From Deinococcus metalli (GTDB lineage: Bacteria; Deinococcota; Deinococci; Deinococcales; Deinococcaceae): a DNA stretch of 64,000 nucleotides. Below the pieces are notes generated by a model. It worked only from the letters and a program-made list of their open reading frames with translations. It had not been told where the DNA came from and searched no databases. Within the stretch, counting starts at the first letter, position 1. The number at the start of each line of letters is the position of its first letter. A program made the position numbers and the translations under genes. This document shows, in pieces, positions 1-7,560 of the stretch. The stretch spans positions 62,001 to 126,000 of the forward strand of contig NZ_JACHFK010000013.1 in NCBI RefSeq assembly GCF_014201805.1, written 5' to 3'.

Positions 1-301
1 GCCGGAGGATCGCGCGCGGCGGGGTCTGGTCACATGCGGGTGGGCACGATTGGTCTTCAGACGGGGCAGAACGACACCACGACCAAGCAGTGGGTCGTGT
101 GTACCGCGCTTCCCGGCCGGATTCCGGACGCAGACGCCAGGTTCCATCCCGACGGAAACAAGGGCTCACAACGCACTCGCGAATCCGGCGTGCCCTGTAC
201 TGCCACCCAACGGTCGCCCCAAGCGGTGACGGCGCCCGCGGGGTACTGGAGTGAACTCGGCACCGCTCAGATCGGCGGCGGCCTTCTCCCAGGTGCCACT
301 C
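1..301. other. no supported gene
   Basis: I see no convincing gene in this stretch: open frames on both strands are arginine/proline/serine-rich and look like shadows in GC-rich DNA. It lies beyond the 3' end of the leftward amidase gene. Confidence 0.5.
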
Positions 302-1420
302 TCACGGACGGCGATGCAGAAAGCCGAGCACCGCCTGCGCCAGAGCGTGCGCCAGCGTTCGCTGATACGACGCCTGTGCGAGCTTCGGGCCCTCCACCGG
401 ATGCGACCCGAAGCCGAGTTCCACCAGGATGGCCGGCGTCGTCGGGTTGCGGATGACATAGAACGCGTCCGTCTTTACCCCCCGGCTCTGCGCCCCCGTC
501 GCCCGCACCAGGCTGGCGTGCACCGCCTGGGCCAGCTGCCGGGAGAACGACCGTTTGGCCTGCGCGAGGAGGTCTCCCAGCATGGACTGCGCGCCAGTCG
601 ACAGCGCCCGGGTGAGCGCTTCCCCGGCGGCGCCGCCCCCGTTCTCGAAGACCGCGGTACTGCGGCCCTGCCCCTCCAGTGGCGCCCCGAAGTAGAAGGC
701 CTCGATGCCCTGCGCGGAAGACCCGGCTGCATTGGTGTGGATGCTCACGAAGGCGCTGACCGTCCCACTGCTGGCCAGCCTGGCGCGTTTGTCCAAATCC
801 GTGCGCTTGTTCGGGTCCAGGTGCCGGTCGGTCGTGCGGGTCATGACCACGTCCACGCCGTTGCGGACCAGCTCCTCCCGGACAAGGAGGGCCACCGCGA
901 GGTTGACGTCTGCCTCGCGCACCCAGGGGCTCGCCATACCCGGGTCGTTCCCCCCATGTCCGGGGTCGAGCACGACGCGCGGGCGGGGGGCGGTGCCTGA
1001 TGTCGTGCTGGCAGGACGCACTGTGGCCGCCGGAACCGAGGCCGGAGTCCGGGCGCAGGGGATGGGTACGTCGACCACCAGGCGGCGCGGCTGGCCACCC
1101 GACGCTTCCAACATCCGGGACGTCGCCCGGGTGCAGCCCGGAGCCAGCTGCACCGTCAGCACCCGGCCCGCCACGGCATACCGGGTGACACCCGGGGCGT
1201 CTGGGTTACCCTGCTCAGACGGCACGGCCCGTCCCAGGGTGACCGTGAGGGTCTGCCCGCGGAGGACACTGCGCTGTGTCGTGGTGCTGGGCAGGGGGAA
1301 CACCAGACGGGTGTAGCCGTCATGCGTGCCCACGCGCGGCGCGGCCAAGGCGGAGGTGCACAGGAGCAGCGCGGCGACACTCCACCCCCACAAGCCGGAC
1401 GAGAAACTGGGGGTGACCAC
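302..1420 (-). CDS. secreted N-acetylmuramoyl-L-alanine amidase (Amidase_3)
   Basis: Cleaves the amide bond between N-acetylmuramic acid and L-alanine in peptidoglycan outside the cytoplasm. The 372-residue product begins with a signal peptide (hydrophobic residues 11-26, ending ALAA). An AMIN-like beta domain (about 28-120), a Pro/Thr/Ser linker and a C-terminal Amidase_3 zinc hydrolase follow. Zinc ligands fit H155 in DPGHGG, E169 in READ and H228 in SIHTN; the catalytic Glu fits E334 in VELGF. The GTG start is favoured because a TACACT hexamer sits 7 bases upstream and no Shine-Dalgarno is seen, as in leaderless Deinococcus genes. It is monocistronic; the next gene upstream is a broken small membrane protein gene. 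Family call is firm, cellular role (division, turnover) is not determinable. Confidence 0.9.
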   Translation of the reverse strand: MVTPSFSSGLWGWSVAALLLCTSALAAPRVGTHDGYTRLVFPLPSTTTQRSVLRGQTLTVTLGRAVPSEQGNPDAPGVTRYAVAGRVLTVQLAPGCTRATSRMLEASGGQPRRLVVDVPIPCARTPASVPAATVRPASTTSGTAPRPRVVLDPGHGGNDPGMASPWVREADVNLAVALLVREELVRNGVDVVMTRTTDRHLDPNKRTDLDKRARLASSGTVSAFVSIHTNAAGSSAQGIEAFYFGAPLEGQGRSTAVFENGGGAAGEALTRALSTGAQSMLGDLLAQAKRSFSRQLAQAVHASLVRATGAQSRGVKTDAFYVIRNPTTPAILVELGFGSHPVEGPKLAQASYQRTLAHALAQAVLGFLHRRP

Positions 1421-1507
1421 AGCGCGCAGTGTACGGGAGTCGCCCGGGCCAGCCGATGCACGGCGCGCCGCTTCACCCGTCAGGCGAAGTGGCGCGGTGA
1501 CTGGACG

Positions 1508-1766
1508 TCAGCGCAGACCGCGCAGGGACTTGAGGATGGCGATCTGGATGACGGCGCCGACCATACCCCGAGAACCTGTGTGTGGCGCTGGTGCCAACGG
1601 CAGTGCCGATGTGGAGCAGGTCACCGAGGATCCAGCGGCCCAGCATGGCGCCGACGATCCCGATCAGGATGTTGAGCAGCGCACCCTGCTGCGGATGGGT
1701 GTTCATCAGGATGCTGGCGAGCCAGCCTGCCAGGGCGCCGACCAGCATGGCAATGATTCAGGACAT
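1508..1766 (-). pseudogene. broken GlsB/YeaQ/YmgE-type membrane protein gene
   Basis: Reading leftward from the ATG at 1764-1766 gives Met-Ser-stop-[12 protein letters not shown]. Family members usually have Trp at the third codon, so TGG appears to have become TGA. The body ([12 protein letters not shown], then [22 protein letters not shown]) is typical of this two- to three-helix stress membrane family. Near 1566-1569 (a CCCC run on the plus strand) the frame is lost; the expected tail [16 protein letters not shown] with its stop at 1508-1510 is in another frame. Reinitiation at the internal ATG (1746-1748) could still make the N-terminal helices but ends in a 35-residue basic out-of-frame tail. 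Most likely a pseudogene with two lesions; sequencing error could mimic either. Confidence 0.75.
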
Positions 1767-1834
1767 AGGCCGCCTCGCGCCGCTGCGCGGTTCACCAGTC
1801 GGGTCGGCCGCCGCGCGCTGGTTCATGCCTTGCT

Positions 1835-2083
1835 TCAAGACGGGGCCACGTGCGTCTCAGGCAGCACCTCGAAAGTCACGTCACTGCTGGTGTCGCCATA
1901 CAGGACGCGGTCCGTCACCAGAATCGGGTAGATGACGCCCTGAACGGACGCGCTCGGCTCGGAGATGCCCTCGCGGTCGGCGAGCCGCAGTCCCACCTGG
2001 GTGCCGGGCGGAAACCGTGGATCGTCGCTGGAGGTGACGGGGCCCAGGATCTGCCCAGGGTCGACGTGGACGGTGATGGGCAT
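1835..2083 (-). CDS. small protein of unknown function
   Basis: An 82-residue protein with no family I recognise. It is rich in beta-forming segments and starts MPITVHVDPGQILGPVTSSD, with a hydrophobic stretch GVIYPILVTDRVLYGD in the middle; there is no signal peptide and no membrane helix. I chose the ATG at 2081-2083 because AAGGAG lies seven bases upstream; an earlier GTG at 2110 would overlap the stop of the upstream cation efflux gene. It is co-directional with and immediately downstream of that gene, so probably in the same transcript and possibly linked to metal homeostasis, but nothing in the protein itself shows metal binding. Confidence 0.6.
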   Translation of the reverse strand: MPITVHVDPGQILGPVTSSDDPRFPPGTQVGLRLADREGISEPSASVQGVIYPILVTDRVLYGDTSSDVTFEVLPETHVAPS

Positions 2084-2106
2084 GGCGGCTCCTTGAGTGG
2101 GACTGC

Positions 2107-3468
2107 TCACGCGGGCCGGGCGCGCACGACGGCGTTCTCGAGCAGCCGGACATGGTCATGCAGGGACGCGGTGACCGCCTGGGCCACGCGCTCGGCCTGC
2201 TGCACACTCAGCTCCGGTGACACGTCCACATCGAGCTCCGTGTGCACGCGGTGCCCCACCCACCGGGCGCGCACGTTGCGCACGCGCCGCACCCCGGCGA
2301 CGTGCAGGGGCGCGTGTTCAATGCTCTCCAGGATGTCGGGTTCGATGCCGTCGATCAAGCGCAGCCACACGGAGCGCGCTGCGTCGCGAACGATGAACAG
2401 GATCGCGAGCGTGATCCCGATGCCGACCAGTGGGTCGAGCGTCGGGACGCCGATCCACACCCCGAGCACCCCGATGAGCACCGCGAGGCTGGTGAAGCCG
2501 TCGACACGGGCATGGTAGCCGTCCGCGACCAGGGCGGTCGACCCGATGGCCTTGCCCTCCCGGATGCGGTAGAGGGCCACCCATTCGTTGCCGAGGAATC
2601 CAATCACGGCCGCCAGCGCTACCCACCCGACGTTGGTGATCGGCATGGGGTGCAGGAGCTTCACGACCGACTCGTACGCGGCGACGCAGGCCGACAGGAA
2701 GATGATCAGCACGATCATGACGCCGGCCACGTCCTCGACCTTGCCGTAGCCGTACGTAAAGCGCCGGTTGACACCGCGGCGCGCGAGCGCGAACGCAAGC
2801 CACAGGGGCAGACTGGTGGTCGCGTCGGCAAAGTTGTGGATGGTGTCCGCCAGCAGCGCCACCGAGCCAGAGATCCACACGATGACGATCTGGAAGGCCG
2901 CAGTCAACGCGAGGATCACCAGCGAGCGTTTCAGGGCGCGAATGCCGCGCTCGTTGGATTCGAGGGCCGTGTCGGTCTTCTCCACGATGGAGTGGGAGTG
3001 ACCGAAGGTGTTCTTCAACCAGCCGAGTGGTCCGGTGGCGTGCGCGTGATCCCTGTGGTCGTGTGCGTGATCATGACCACCGTGGGCATGGCCGCCGGCG
3101 CCGTGATCGTGCCCGTCTTCCGTGAAGCGCGCCGCGTACAGGGTGGGCACCACACCCGCCGCAGACGTCATCACTTCCACCTCGAATTCGTGGGGCTCGG
3201 GAAGCAACTCGGTGGCCTCGAGGTAGACACCATGATCCTCAAACACAAAGCGGTGACGCGTGCCGTCCGGACGCACAGTGTCCAGGGTGACGTCACGTGC
3301 TGAAGGTGGAGGCAGGAGCTTGCCGCCGTGGTCGTAGACGTACAGCCGGAAGCGCGGCGGCACCCCTGTTTCAAACACGCTCACTTCGATTGATCCGAGC
3401 GGCGTCTGCACGAAGGGGCCGCCATGCGGGCCGGCCGCGCCCAGGGCTGGAAGAACCAGGTCACTCAT
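2107..3468 (-). CDS. cation diffusion facilitator (DmeF-like) metal efflux protein
   Basis: Proton-driven efflux of divalent cations (Zn, Co, Ni or Cd class) across the cytoplasmic membrane. The 453-residue product has an unusual N-terminal soluble domain of about 110 residues, a His/Asp/Gly-rich segment (GHDHGAGGHAHGGHDHAHDH) and a second FGHSHS motif. Six CDF helices and a C-terminal cytoplasmic domain follow. Helix II and V metal sites show as ADTIHNFAD and ADGYHARVD. The start MSDLVLPALG has a GAGGAG ribosome site; longer readings run through the promoter. It is divergent from an ArsR-family gene whose alpha-5 metal residues fit zinc-type sensors, with an inverted repeat in between, so metal-relieved repression is likely. 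Confidence 0.88.
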   Translation of the reverse strand: MSDLVLPALGAAGPHGGPFVQTPLGSIEVSVFETGVPPRFRLYVYDHGGKLLPPPSARDVTLDTVRPDGTRHRFVFEDHGVYLEATELLPEPHEFEVEVMTSAAGVVPTLYAARFTEDGHDHGAGGHAHGGHDHAHDHRDHAHATGPLGWLKNTFGHSHSIVEKTDTALESNERGIRALKRSLVILALTAAFQIVIVWISGSVALLADTIHNFADATTSLPLWLAFALARRGVNRRFTYGYGKVEDVAGVMIVLIIFLSACVAAYESVVKLLHPMPITNVGWVALAAVIGFLGNEWVALYRIREGKAIGSTALVADGYHARVDGFTSLAVLIGVLGVWIGVPTLDPLVGIGITLAILFIVRDAARSVWLRLIDGIEPDILESIEHAPLHVAGVRRVRNVRARWVGHRVHTELDVDVSPELSVQQAERVAQAVTASLHDHVRLLENAVVRARPA

Positions 3469-3517
3469 CTCGTCTCCTCGAAACCGCGCGGCGCATCGCT
3501 CGCCGCCCGAGGTTAAA

Positions 3518-3535
3518 TCTATTCCTCCGGATAGA
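3518..3535. promoter_or_regulatory. probable ArsR-family operator
   Basis: Inverted repeat TCTAT-N8-ATAGA in the divergent intergenic region between the cation efflux gene and the arsR-type gene. The same half-sites with the same 8-base spacing recur at 13738-13757 beside another arsR gene. It is well placed to control both directions. Confidence 0.65.
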
Positions 3536-3555
3536 CGAATGCTAGAGTGGTGGGC

Positions 3556-3921
3556 ATGCGAGTCCACGCGGTTCCCTTCCCCCCGGACATCGGCGACCTC
3601 ACTTCGGTCACCCAGCTGTTCCAGGCGCTCGGCGACCCCACGCGCGTCCTGCTGCTCCTTGCCCTGCAACAGGGCGAGCAGGCCGTGTCTGACCTGGTGA
3701 CGCAGCTCGCCCAGCCCCAGAGCACCGTCAGCCGGCATCTCGGTGTGCTGCGCCACGCCCAGCTGGTCCAGACCCGCCGTGACGGCACCCGCGTGCTGTA
3801 CCGCCTCGCCGACAGCCACCTGGGCGACCTCCTGATCCAGGCCTTCAGCCACGCCGAGCACCGCCGCCTGGGTCTCGCTGACCACCACCTCACAGACCGG
3901 CTGTCCGGGGGTGTGCATTGA
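3556..3921 (+). CDS. ArsR/SmtB-family metal-sensing repressor, alpha-5 (zinc-type) site
   Basis: A 121-residue winged-helix repressor expected to release DNA when metal binds. The helix-turn-helix is around 45-68 (SDLVTQLAQPQSTVSRHLGV). In the last helix D86, H88, H99 and H102 form an exact DxH-X10-HxxH pattern, known as the alpha-5 site of SmtB/CzrA/NmtR-type Zn, Co or Ni sensors; the alpha-3 Cys motif of arsenic/cadmium sensors is absent. I prefer the ATG at 3556, where TAGAGT lies 7 bases upstream (leaderless); a GTG at 3547 is the alternative. The stop overlaps the TTG start of the MFS gene, so the two are coupled. Confidence 0.88.
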   Translation: MRVHAVPFPPDIGDLTSVTQLFQALGDPTRVLLLLALQQGEQAVSDLVTQLAQPQSTVSRHLGVLRHAQLVQTRRDGTRVLYRLADSHLGDLLIQAFSHAEHRRLGLADHHLTDRLSGGVH

Positions 3922-5150
3922 ACGCCCTGGCCCTGTTCAGCTCGCTCCGCAACCCGCGCTTCGCCCGGCTGTACGCGGCGCAGACCATCAGCCAGGTCGG
4001 GGACGCGCTCACGTGGGTCGGGCTGGCCCTCCTCGCCGCGCAGCTCGCCGGTCCCGGTCAGGCGCCGGCCGTGCTGGCGATTGCCCTCACCATCCGCGTC
4101 GCGGCTTTCGTGCTCCTGAGCCCCCTCGCGGGCGTGTTGGCCGACCGCGTCAACCGCCGCACCGTGCTCGTGACCTGCGATTTCGGCCGCATGGCCGTGC
4201 TCGGCGGGATGTTCTTCGTGACGCAGGTCTGGCAGATCTACGTGCTGATGTTCGTCCTGAACGCGCTGACCGCCTTCTTCACGCCGACCAACCAGGCCAC
4301 CGTGCCGCTGGTCGTCGGCCGCGACGACGCCCGCCCCGCCTTCGCGCTCTCCAGCGCCACGACTGAACTGCTGGGCATCGTCGGGCCTGGACTGGCGGGC
4401 GCGCTCGCGGCGTGGCTGGGCACGCGGACGCTGTTCGCCGTCGACGCCGCGAGCTTCCTGCTCTCCGGGCTTTTGATCCTCACGCTGCCGGCGCTGCGGG
4501 CGACGCAGGACGGGACTGTGGACCGCAGCACCCGTGCCGACCTGCGGGACGGTACGGCGCGGCTGTGGCGTGATCCGCCCATCCGCTTCGCGCTGCTGAT
4601 GGAACTCGTTGCCGCGCTCGCCGGGGCGATGATCCTGACGGTCACCGTGTCGCGGGTCGAGGGTGGGCTGCACCTCGGCGGAGCACAATACGGCTGGGTG
4701 ATGGCCGCGTATGGCCTTGGGGCCGCCGCCGCATCGCTGGCGGTGGGCTTGGCCGGGAAGCGCGTCCCCCTGACCCGGTTCATCGCGGTGGGCGCGCTGG
4801 TGACCTCTCTGGCGATTCTGCCAGGGAACGTCGTGCCGCTCAGCGGTCTGATGGCCTTTTGGCTGATCGCCGGCATCGGGCAGAACTGGGTGAACCTCCC
4901 GACCGAGACGCTGCTTGCCGAGCGCACTGATGAGGCCGCACAGGGCCGGGTGTACGGCGCGCACTTCGCGTGGAGTCACCTGTGGTGGGCGTTCGCGTAC
5001 CCGGTGGCTGGGTTCCTTGGCACACGCTTCCCGGAGCACGCCTTTGTGATCGGTGGGGGGCTCGCCCTGGTGCTCCTCGCGGGGGTGTGGCTGAGCCATG
5101 CCCGCAAGATCAGCAGTTCCATTTCAGATCAGGCGCGCACGGCACCCTGA
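3918..5150 (+). CDS. MFS exporter (NreB-like), metal-regulon member
   Basis: A 410-residue major facilitator with about twelve hydrophobic segments, beginning FSSLRNPRFARLYAAQTISQ. The MFS motif A appears as GVLADRVNRR between helices 2 and 3. It starts at a TTG whose last two bases form the TGA stop of the preceding zinc-type ArsR gene, implying translational coupling. This order (metal sensor, then MFS) and the divergent CDF gene suggest export of a metal cation or complex, as for NreB-type nickel exporters. The substrate cannot be read from sequence and a drug-efflux role is possible. An IS5-type element begins about 30 bases past the stop, so any original downstream gene may have been separated. 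Confidence 0.78.
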   Translation: MNALALFSSLRNPRFARLYAAQTISQVGDALTWVGLALLAAQLAGPGQAPAVLAIALTIRVAAFVLLSPLAGVLADRVNRRTVLVTCDFGRMAVLGGMFFVTQVWQIYVLMFVLNALTAFFTPTNQATVPLVVGRDDARPAFALSSATTELLGIVGPGLAGALAAWLGTRTLFAVDAASFLLSGLLILTLPALRATQDGTVDRSTRADLRDGTARLWRDPPIRFALLMELVAALAGAMILTVTVSRVEGGLHLGGAQYGWVMAAYGLGAAAASLAVGLAGKRVPLTRFIAVGALVTSLAILPGNVVPLSGLMAFWLIAGIGQNWVNLPTETLLAERTDEAAQGRVYGAHFAWSHLWWAFAYPVAGFLGTRFPEHAFVIGGGLALVLLAGVWLSHARKISSSISDQARTAP

Positions 5151-5182
5151 CCTGACGATGCCCTCACGTTTCCCAACACGCT

Positions 5183-6117
5183 TAAGAGCCGGTTTGGCAT
5201 CTTCATCTGGCGTGTTGAACGTCGTTTTCATGTCATCGTCAATCGCTTGAGGAGCAAGCGGCTCATCGCGGCATAGCACCATGTTTCTTCGGAGCACGGC
5301 AAGGTTTCGAAGTCTTTGGAAAGTCGTCGATAGCGTCCCAGCCACGCAAATGAGCGCTCTACCACCCAGCGCCGTGGAAGGACGTGAAAGCCGTGCGGAT
5401 CGAAGCCTTGTGCTTCTAGCGCTTCCGGCAGGTACCGTTGGAGTTGACGCCACCAGGGATAGACCACCTCGAAATCGAGGTGGAGGAGTTCGCTGGCCCA
5501 GTGCTTGAACTTGCCGGTATACCCCTGATCGGCCCAGATTTTCTGAAGGCCAGGGAAATGACCGTGGACAGCCTGGAGCAACAATTTCCCGCCCACACGG
5601 TCAACCAGACCGGCAGAATGAACCACGACTTTCAAGAGCAATCCCAAGGTGTCAACCAGGATGTGACGCTTGCGCCCATTGACCTGTTTGTGACCATCAA
5701 AGCCGTGTGGGCCACCATTTTCGGCGGTTTTGACACTCTGGCTATCGATAATGGCCGCGTGAGCCTCGGGCGTTCGCCCGAGGCTCACGCGGTATCGCTC
5801 CCGCAACTGGCGATTTACATCCTCCCAAACGCCTGAACGCCGCATGTGGCGAAAATGGAACTACACCGTCTGCCATGGAGGAAAATCGACTGGGAGGGCA
5901 CGCCAGGCGATACCGCCGCGAAGGACGTAGAACACGGCATCCAGAATGAGCCTTGGATGCCAGATGGGCGGACGACCTCGTCCAGTGCGGCGTGGAAGAA
6001 CCGTCTGGAGGAGCTGCCATTCGCGATCCGTGAGATCGCTCGGATACGTTCCACTGGGCATTCTTCAACAGTAGGTAGACTGCGTGAGGGACGTATAATT
6101 TGCCAAACGGGCTCTTA
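5183..6117 (-). mobile_element. IS5-family insertion sequence with inactivated transposase
   Basis: About 935 bp bounded by imperfect terminal repeats: TAAGAGCCGGTTTGGCA at 5183-5199 and, inverted, TAAGAGCCCGTTTGGCAA at 6117-6100 (one mismatch over the first 17). One transposase frame fills the element on the minus strand. I could not find an unambiguous target duplication: flanks read GCT/GGA outside the repeats, and shorter definitions of the ends give TTA/TAG. The ends are therefore good to a few bases only. Confidence 0.85.
5228..6061 (-). pseudogene. IS5-family DDE transposase interrupted by an amber codon
   Basis: The frame from ATG 6061 to the stop at 5228 encodes a 277-residue IS5-type transposase except that codon 67 (5861-5863) is TAG. 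The context Trp-Gln-Thr-Val-stop-Phe-His-Phe-Arg reads smoothly if the codon was originally Tyr. Both halves are in the same frame, so this is a nonsense mutation and not a frameshift. The DDE residues lie in the second part: D in IIDSQSVKT, D in IWADQGYTG and E in WVVERSFAW. The second part alone (from 5845) lacks the N-terminal DNA-binding region. The copy is probably immobile unless the stop is read through or it is complemented in trans. Confidence 0.88.
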
Positions 6118-6262
6118 GGAAGGCGCAGGACGGCGAGCACGACAGATGGCGTCTCAGATGTCATCGACGCCCTGCATTCCTGGGGCAGTTACGGGAGCGA
6201 CATCGACGTGGGTACCGACGGCGTCTGCGCCAACCCGAGTTCAGCCATCGCTGTGGAAGATT

Positions 6263-6916
6263 ATGCTCCCGCTCTGGACATCGTCTCGATCTATTAGGGC
6301 AAGCGTTCTGGTCTTGGCCTTCACGTCCCAGGCCCAGGGGATCTACCTTCGCTACAACGGCATCTACTTATTGCCACCTCCCGGCAACGAATCAACGGTG
6401 GTCGGAGGTCGGATGACCATCGACCCGGACTGGGTGACGTACGCCATCTTCGGAACACGGCAGCCTGAAGGGCGGCGACGTCCACCAATGCCGATCCGTG
6501 ACTTCGCACGGATCCGAAACCTGCGCCTCCAGTGGCTTGCCAAGGAAGCTGTCGCTGACCTGTCAAGGCTGGTTGAACCGCTTCCTCCGAACGGAGTGGA
6601 GGACCGATTCACGTTGAGTTTCAGGGCGTTCGCGCAGCTCGGTGACGCCCCGCCCGGTCTCAAGGTGGTGTTCACGCCAGGTCGGCTCACGGTCACTTAC
6701 CCCGGGCGTGCGGCAGTGCAGGGCCTGTTTGCGACGGCGGACGCGACCTTTACTCCGTTCGGCGATGGCGTCCGGGTGCCCGTGGCGCTTCCGGACGACT
6801 GCCGCCGCTCGGGCGGCTGGACGACATGCACGGTGGTCGCGCCTCGACGGTTCATCTATGTGGCTCTGCGGTTCTGGAAGGAGGAGCCGTCCGCGACACG
6901 AACCGGAGGAGGGTGA
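6263..6916 (+). CDS. putative secreted protein of unknown function
   Basis: A 217-residue protein I do not recognise. The N-terminus MLPLWTSSRSIRASVLVLAF ending TSQAQG looks like a signal peptide with cleavage after the Ala-Gln-Ala region. The mature part contains a Pro-rich stretch (RRRPPMPI), charged helices and a C-terminal half with beta-strand character and two cysteines. I prefer the ATG at 6263, preceded by GTGGAAG, because the reading upstream is Ser/Thr/Pro-rich and lacks structure. It stands alone between the IS and the Tn3 transposon, with a strong hairpin at 7136-7168 about 220 bases downstream. Confidence 0.55.
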   Translation: MLPLWTSSRSIRASVLVLAFTSQAQGIYLRYNGIYLLPPPGNESTVVGGRMTIDPDWVTYAIFGTRQPEGRRRPPMPIRDFARIRNLRLQWLAKEAVADLSRLVEPLPPNGVEDRFTLSFRAFAQLGDAPPGLKVVFTPGRLTVTYPGRAAVQGLFATADATFTPFGDGVRVPVALPDDCRRSGGWTTCTVVAPRRFIYVALRFWKEEPSATRTGGG

Positions 6917-7517
6917 CGGATCGGCTCCATCTGGGGCGTGCCGCACGCTCGAACTGGACGGTTCGGCGGCACATGCCCGCTGTGCACCAGCAGCCCGAAT
7001 CCGCACGGCACGTGGATTCACCCAACGTGTCGGACTGCGGGCGGCCAAAGGTGCATGTGCAGCCGCATGTCAGGCATGCAGATCATCCTCGGGGTCAGGT
7101 TGTGCTGCCTGAACTGGCTGCACGGCAAGCTGAGAGCAGGGGTGGCCTGACCTTCAGGCCACCCCTGCCGCGACCGTTGACCACGCCTGGAACGCTTTTC
7201 GCTGATGGGCTGGGAACACATCGGCCTGACGGGGAACGACCTCTGTCGGGAAGACCTGGTGCCGCTGAGCGGCACCTATTGAGAGCTGGGACGGTAAAGC
7301 TCGTTGAGCACGATGTATGCTGCTTAGCAGAGTAAAATTCCAGCATCGTGTCTTGCCCCCACGGAGGGAGGAGAGGGAACGTGAGCCGGGAGAGCACACC
7401 AACGTCCCTGGCGGCGTGCCAGTTGAATGCGAGGCCGTGGGCCTCAATCGCGTCCGGGAGCGAACTCGCTCCCGCGCGCGACGTGGTGTTGTTGCTGGAT
7501 CCGGCGGTCGCCATGAC
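6917..7517. other. intergenic, no firm gene
   Basis: About 600 bases between the secreted-protein gene and the left end of the Tn3 transposon. It holds one strong hairpin (listed separately). A weak minus-strand frame (7095-7517) becomes continuous with a small frame right of the transposon if the transposon is removed, but its second half is Arg/Ser/Pro-rich and crosses the hairpin. I do not call a gene here. Confidence 0.45.
7136..7168. terminator. strong hairpin, terminator-like
   Basis: A perfect 15-bp inverted repeat with a 3-base loop (GCAGGGGTGGCCTGA, loop CCT, then its complement). No T-run follows on either strand, so intrinsic termination is probable but not certain. It could end the rightward transcript of the secreted-protein gene. 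Confidence 0.5.
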
Positions 7518-7522
7518 GACTC
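7518..7522. repeat. Tn3 target-site duplication, left copy
   Basis: GACTC directly abuts the left inverted repeat and is repeated exactly at 17215-17219 beyond the right one. Five bases is the usual duplication size of Tn3-family transposition. Confidence 0.9.
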
Positions 7523-7560
7523 GGGGTCACGCTAGGGCCGGAGCAGGAAAACCCGCTAAG
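7523..7560 (+). repeat. Tn3-family left inverted repeat (38 bp)
   Basis: Starts GGGGTCACGCTAGGG and ends CCCGCTAAG. The transposase stop codon (7556-7558) lies inside this repeat, as is usual in the family. Its partner is at 17177-17214. Confidence 0.95.

Noticed and set aside
251..1316. Long plus-strand frames opposite the amidase gene
   Set aside because: Arg/Pro/Gly-rich shadows of the leftward gene; the minus strand has all amidase motifs and a signal peptide.
3519..5099. A 526-codon minus-strand frame across arsR and the MFS gene
   Set aside because: Composition rich in Gln, Arg, Gly and His without domains; it is the antisense of two well-recognised genes.
5177..6122. A target-site duplication for the IS5-type element
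   Set aside because: Several ways to set the ends give non-identical flanks (GCT/GGA, TTA/TAG), so no duplication can be claimed.
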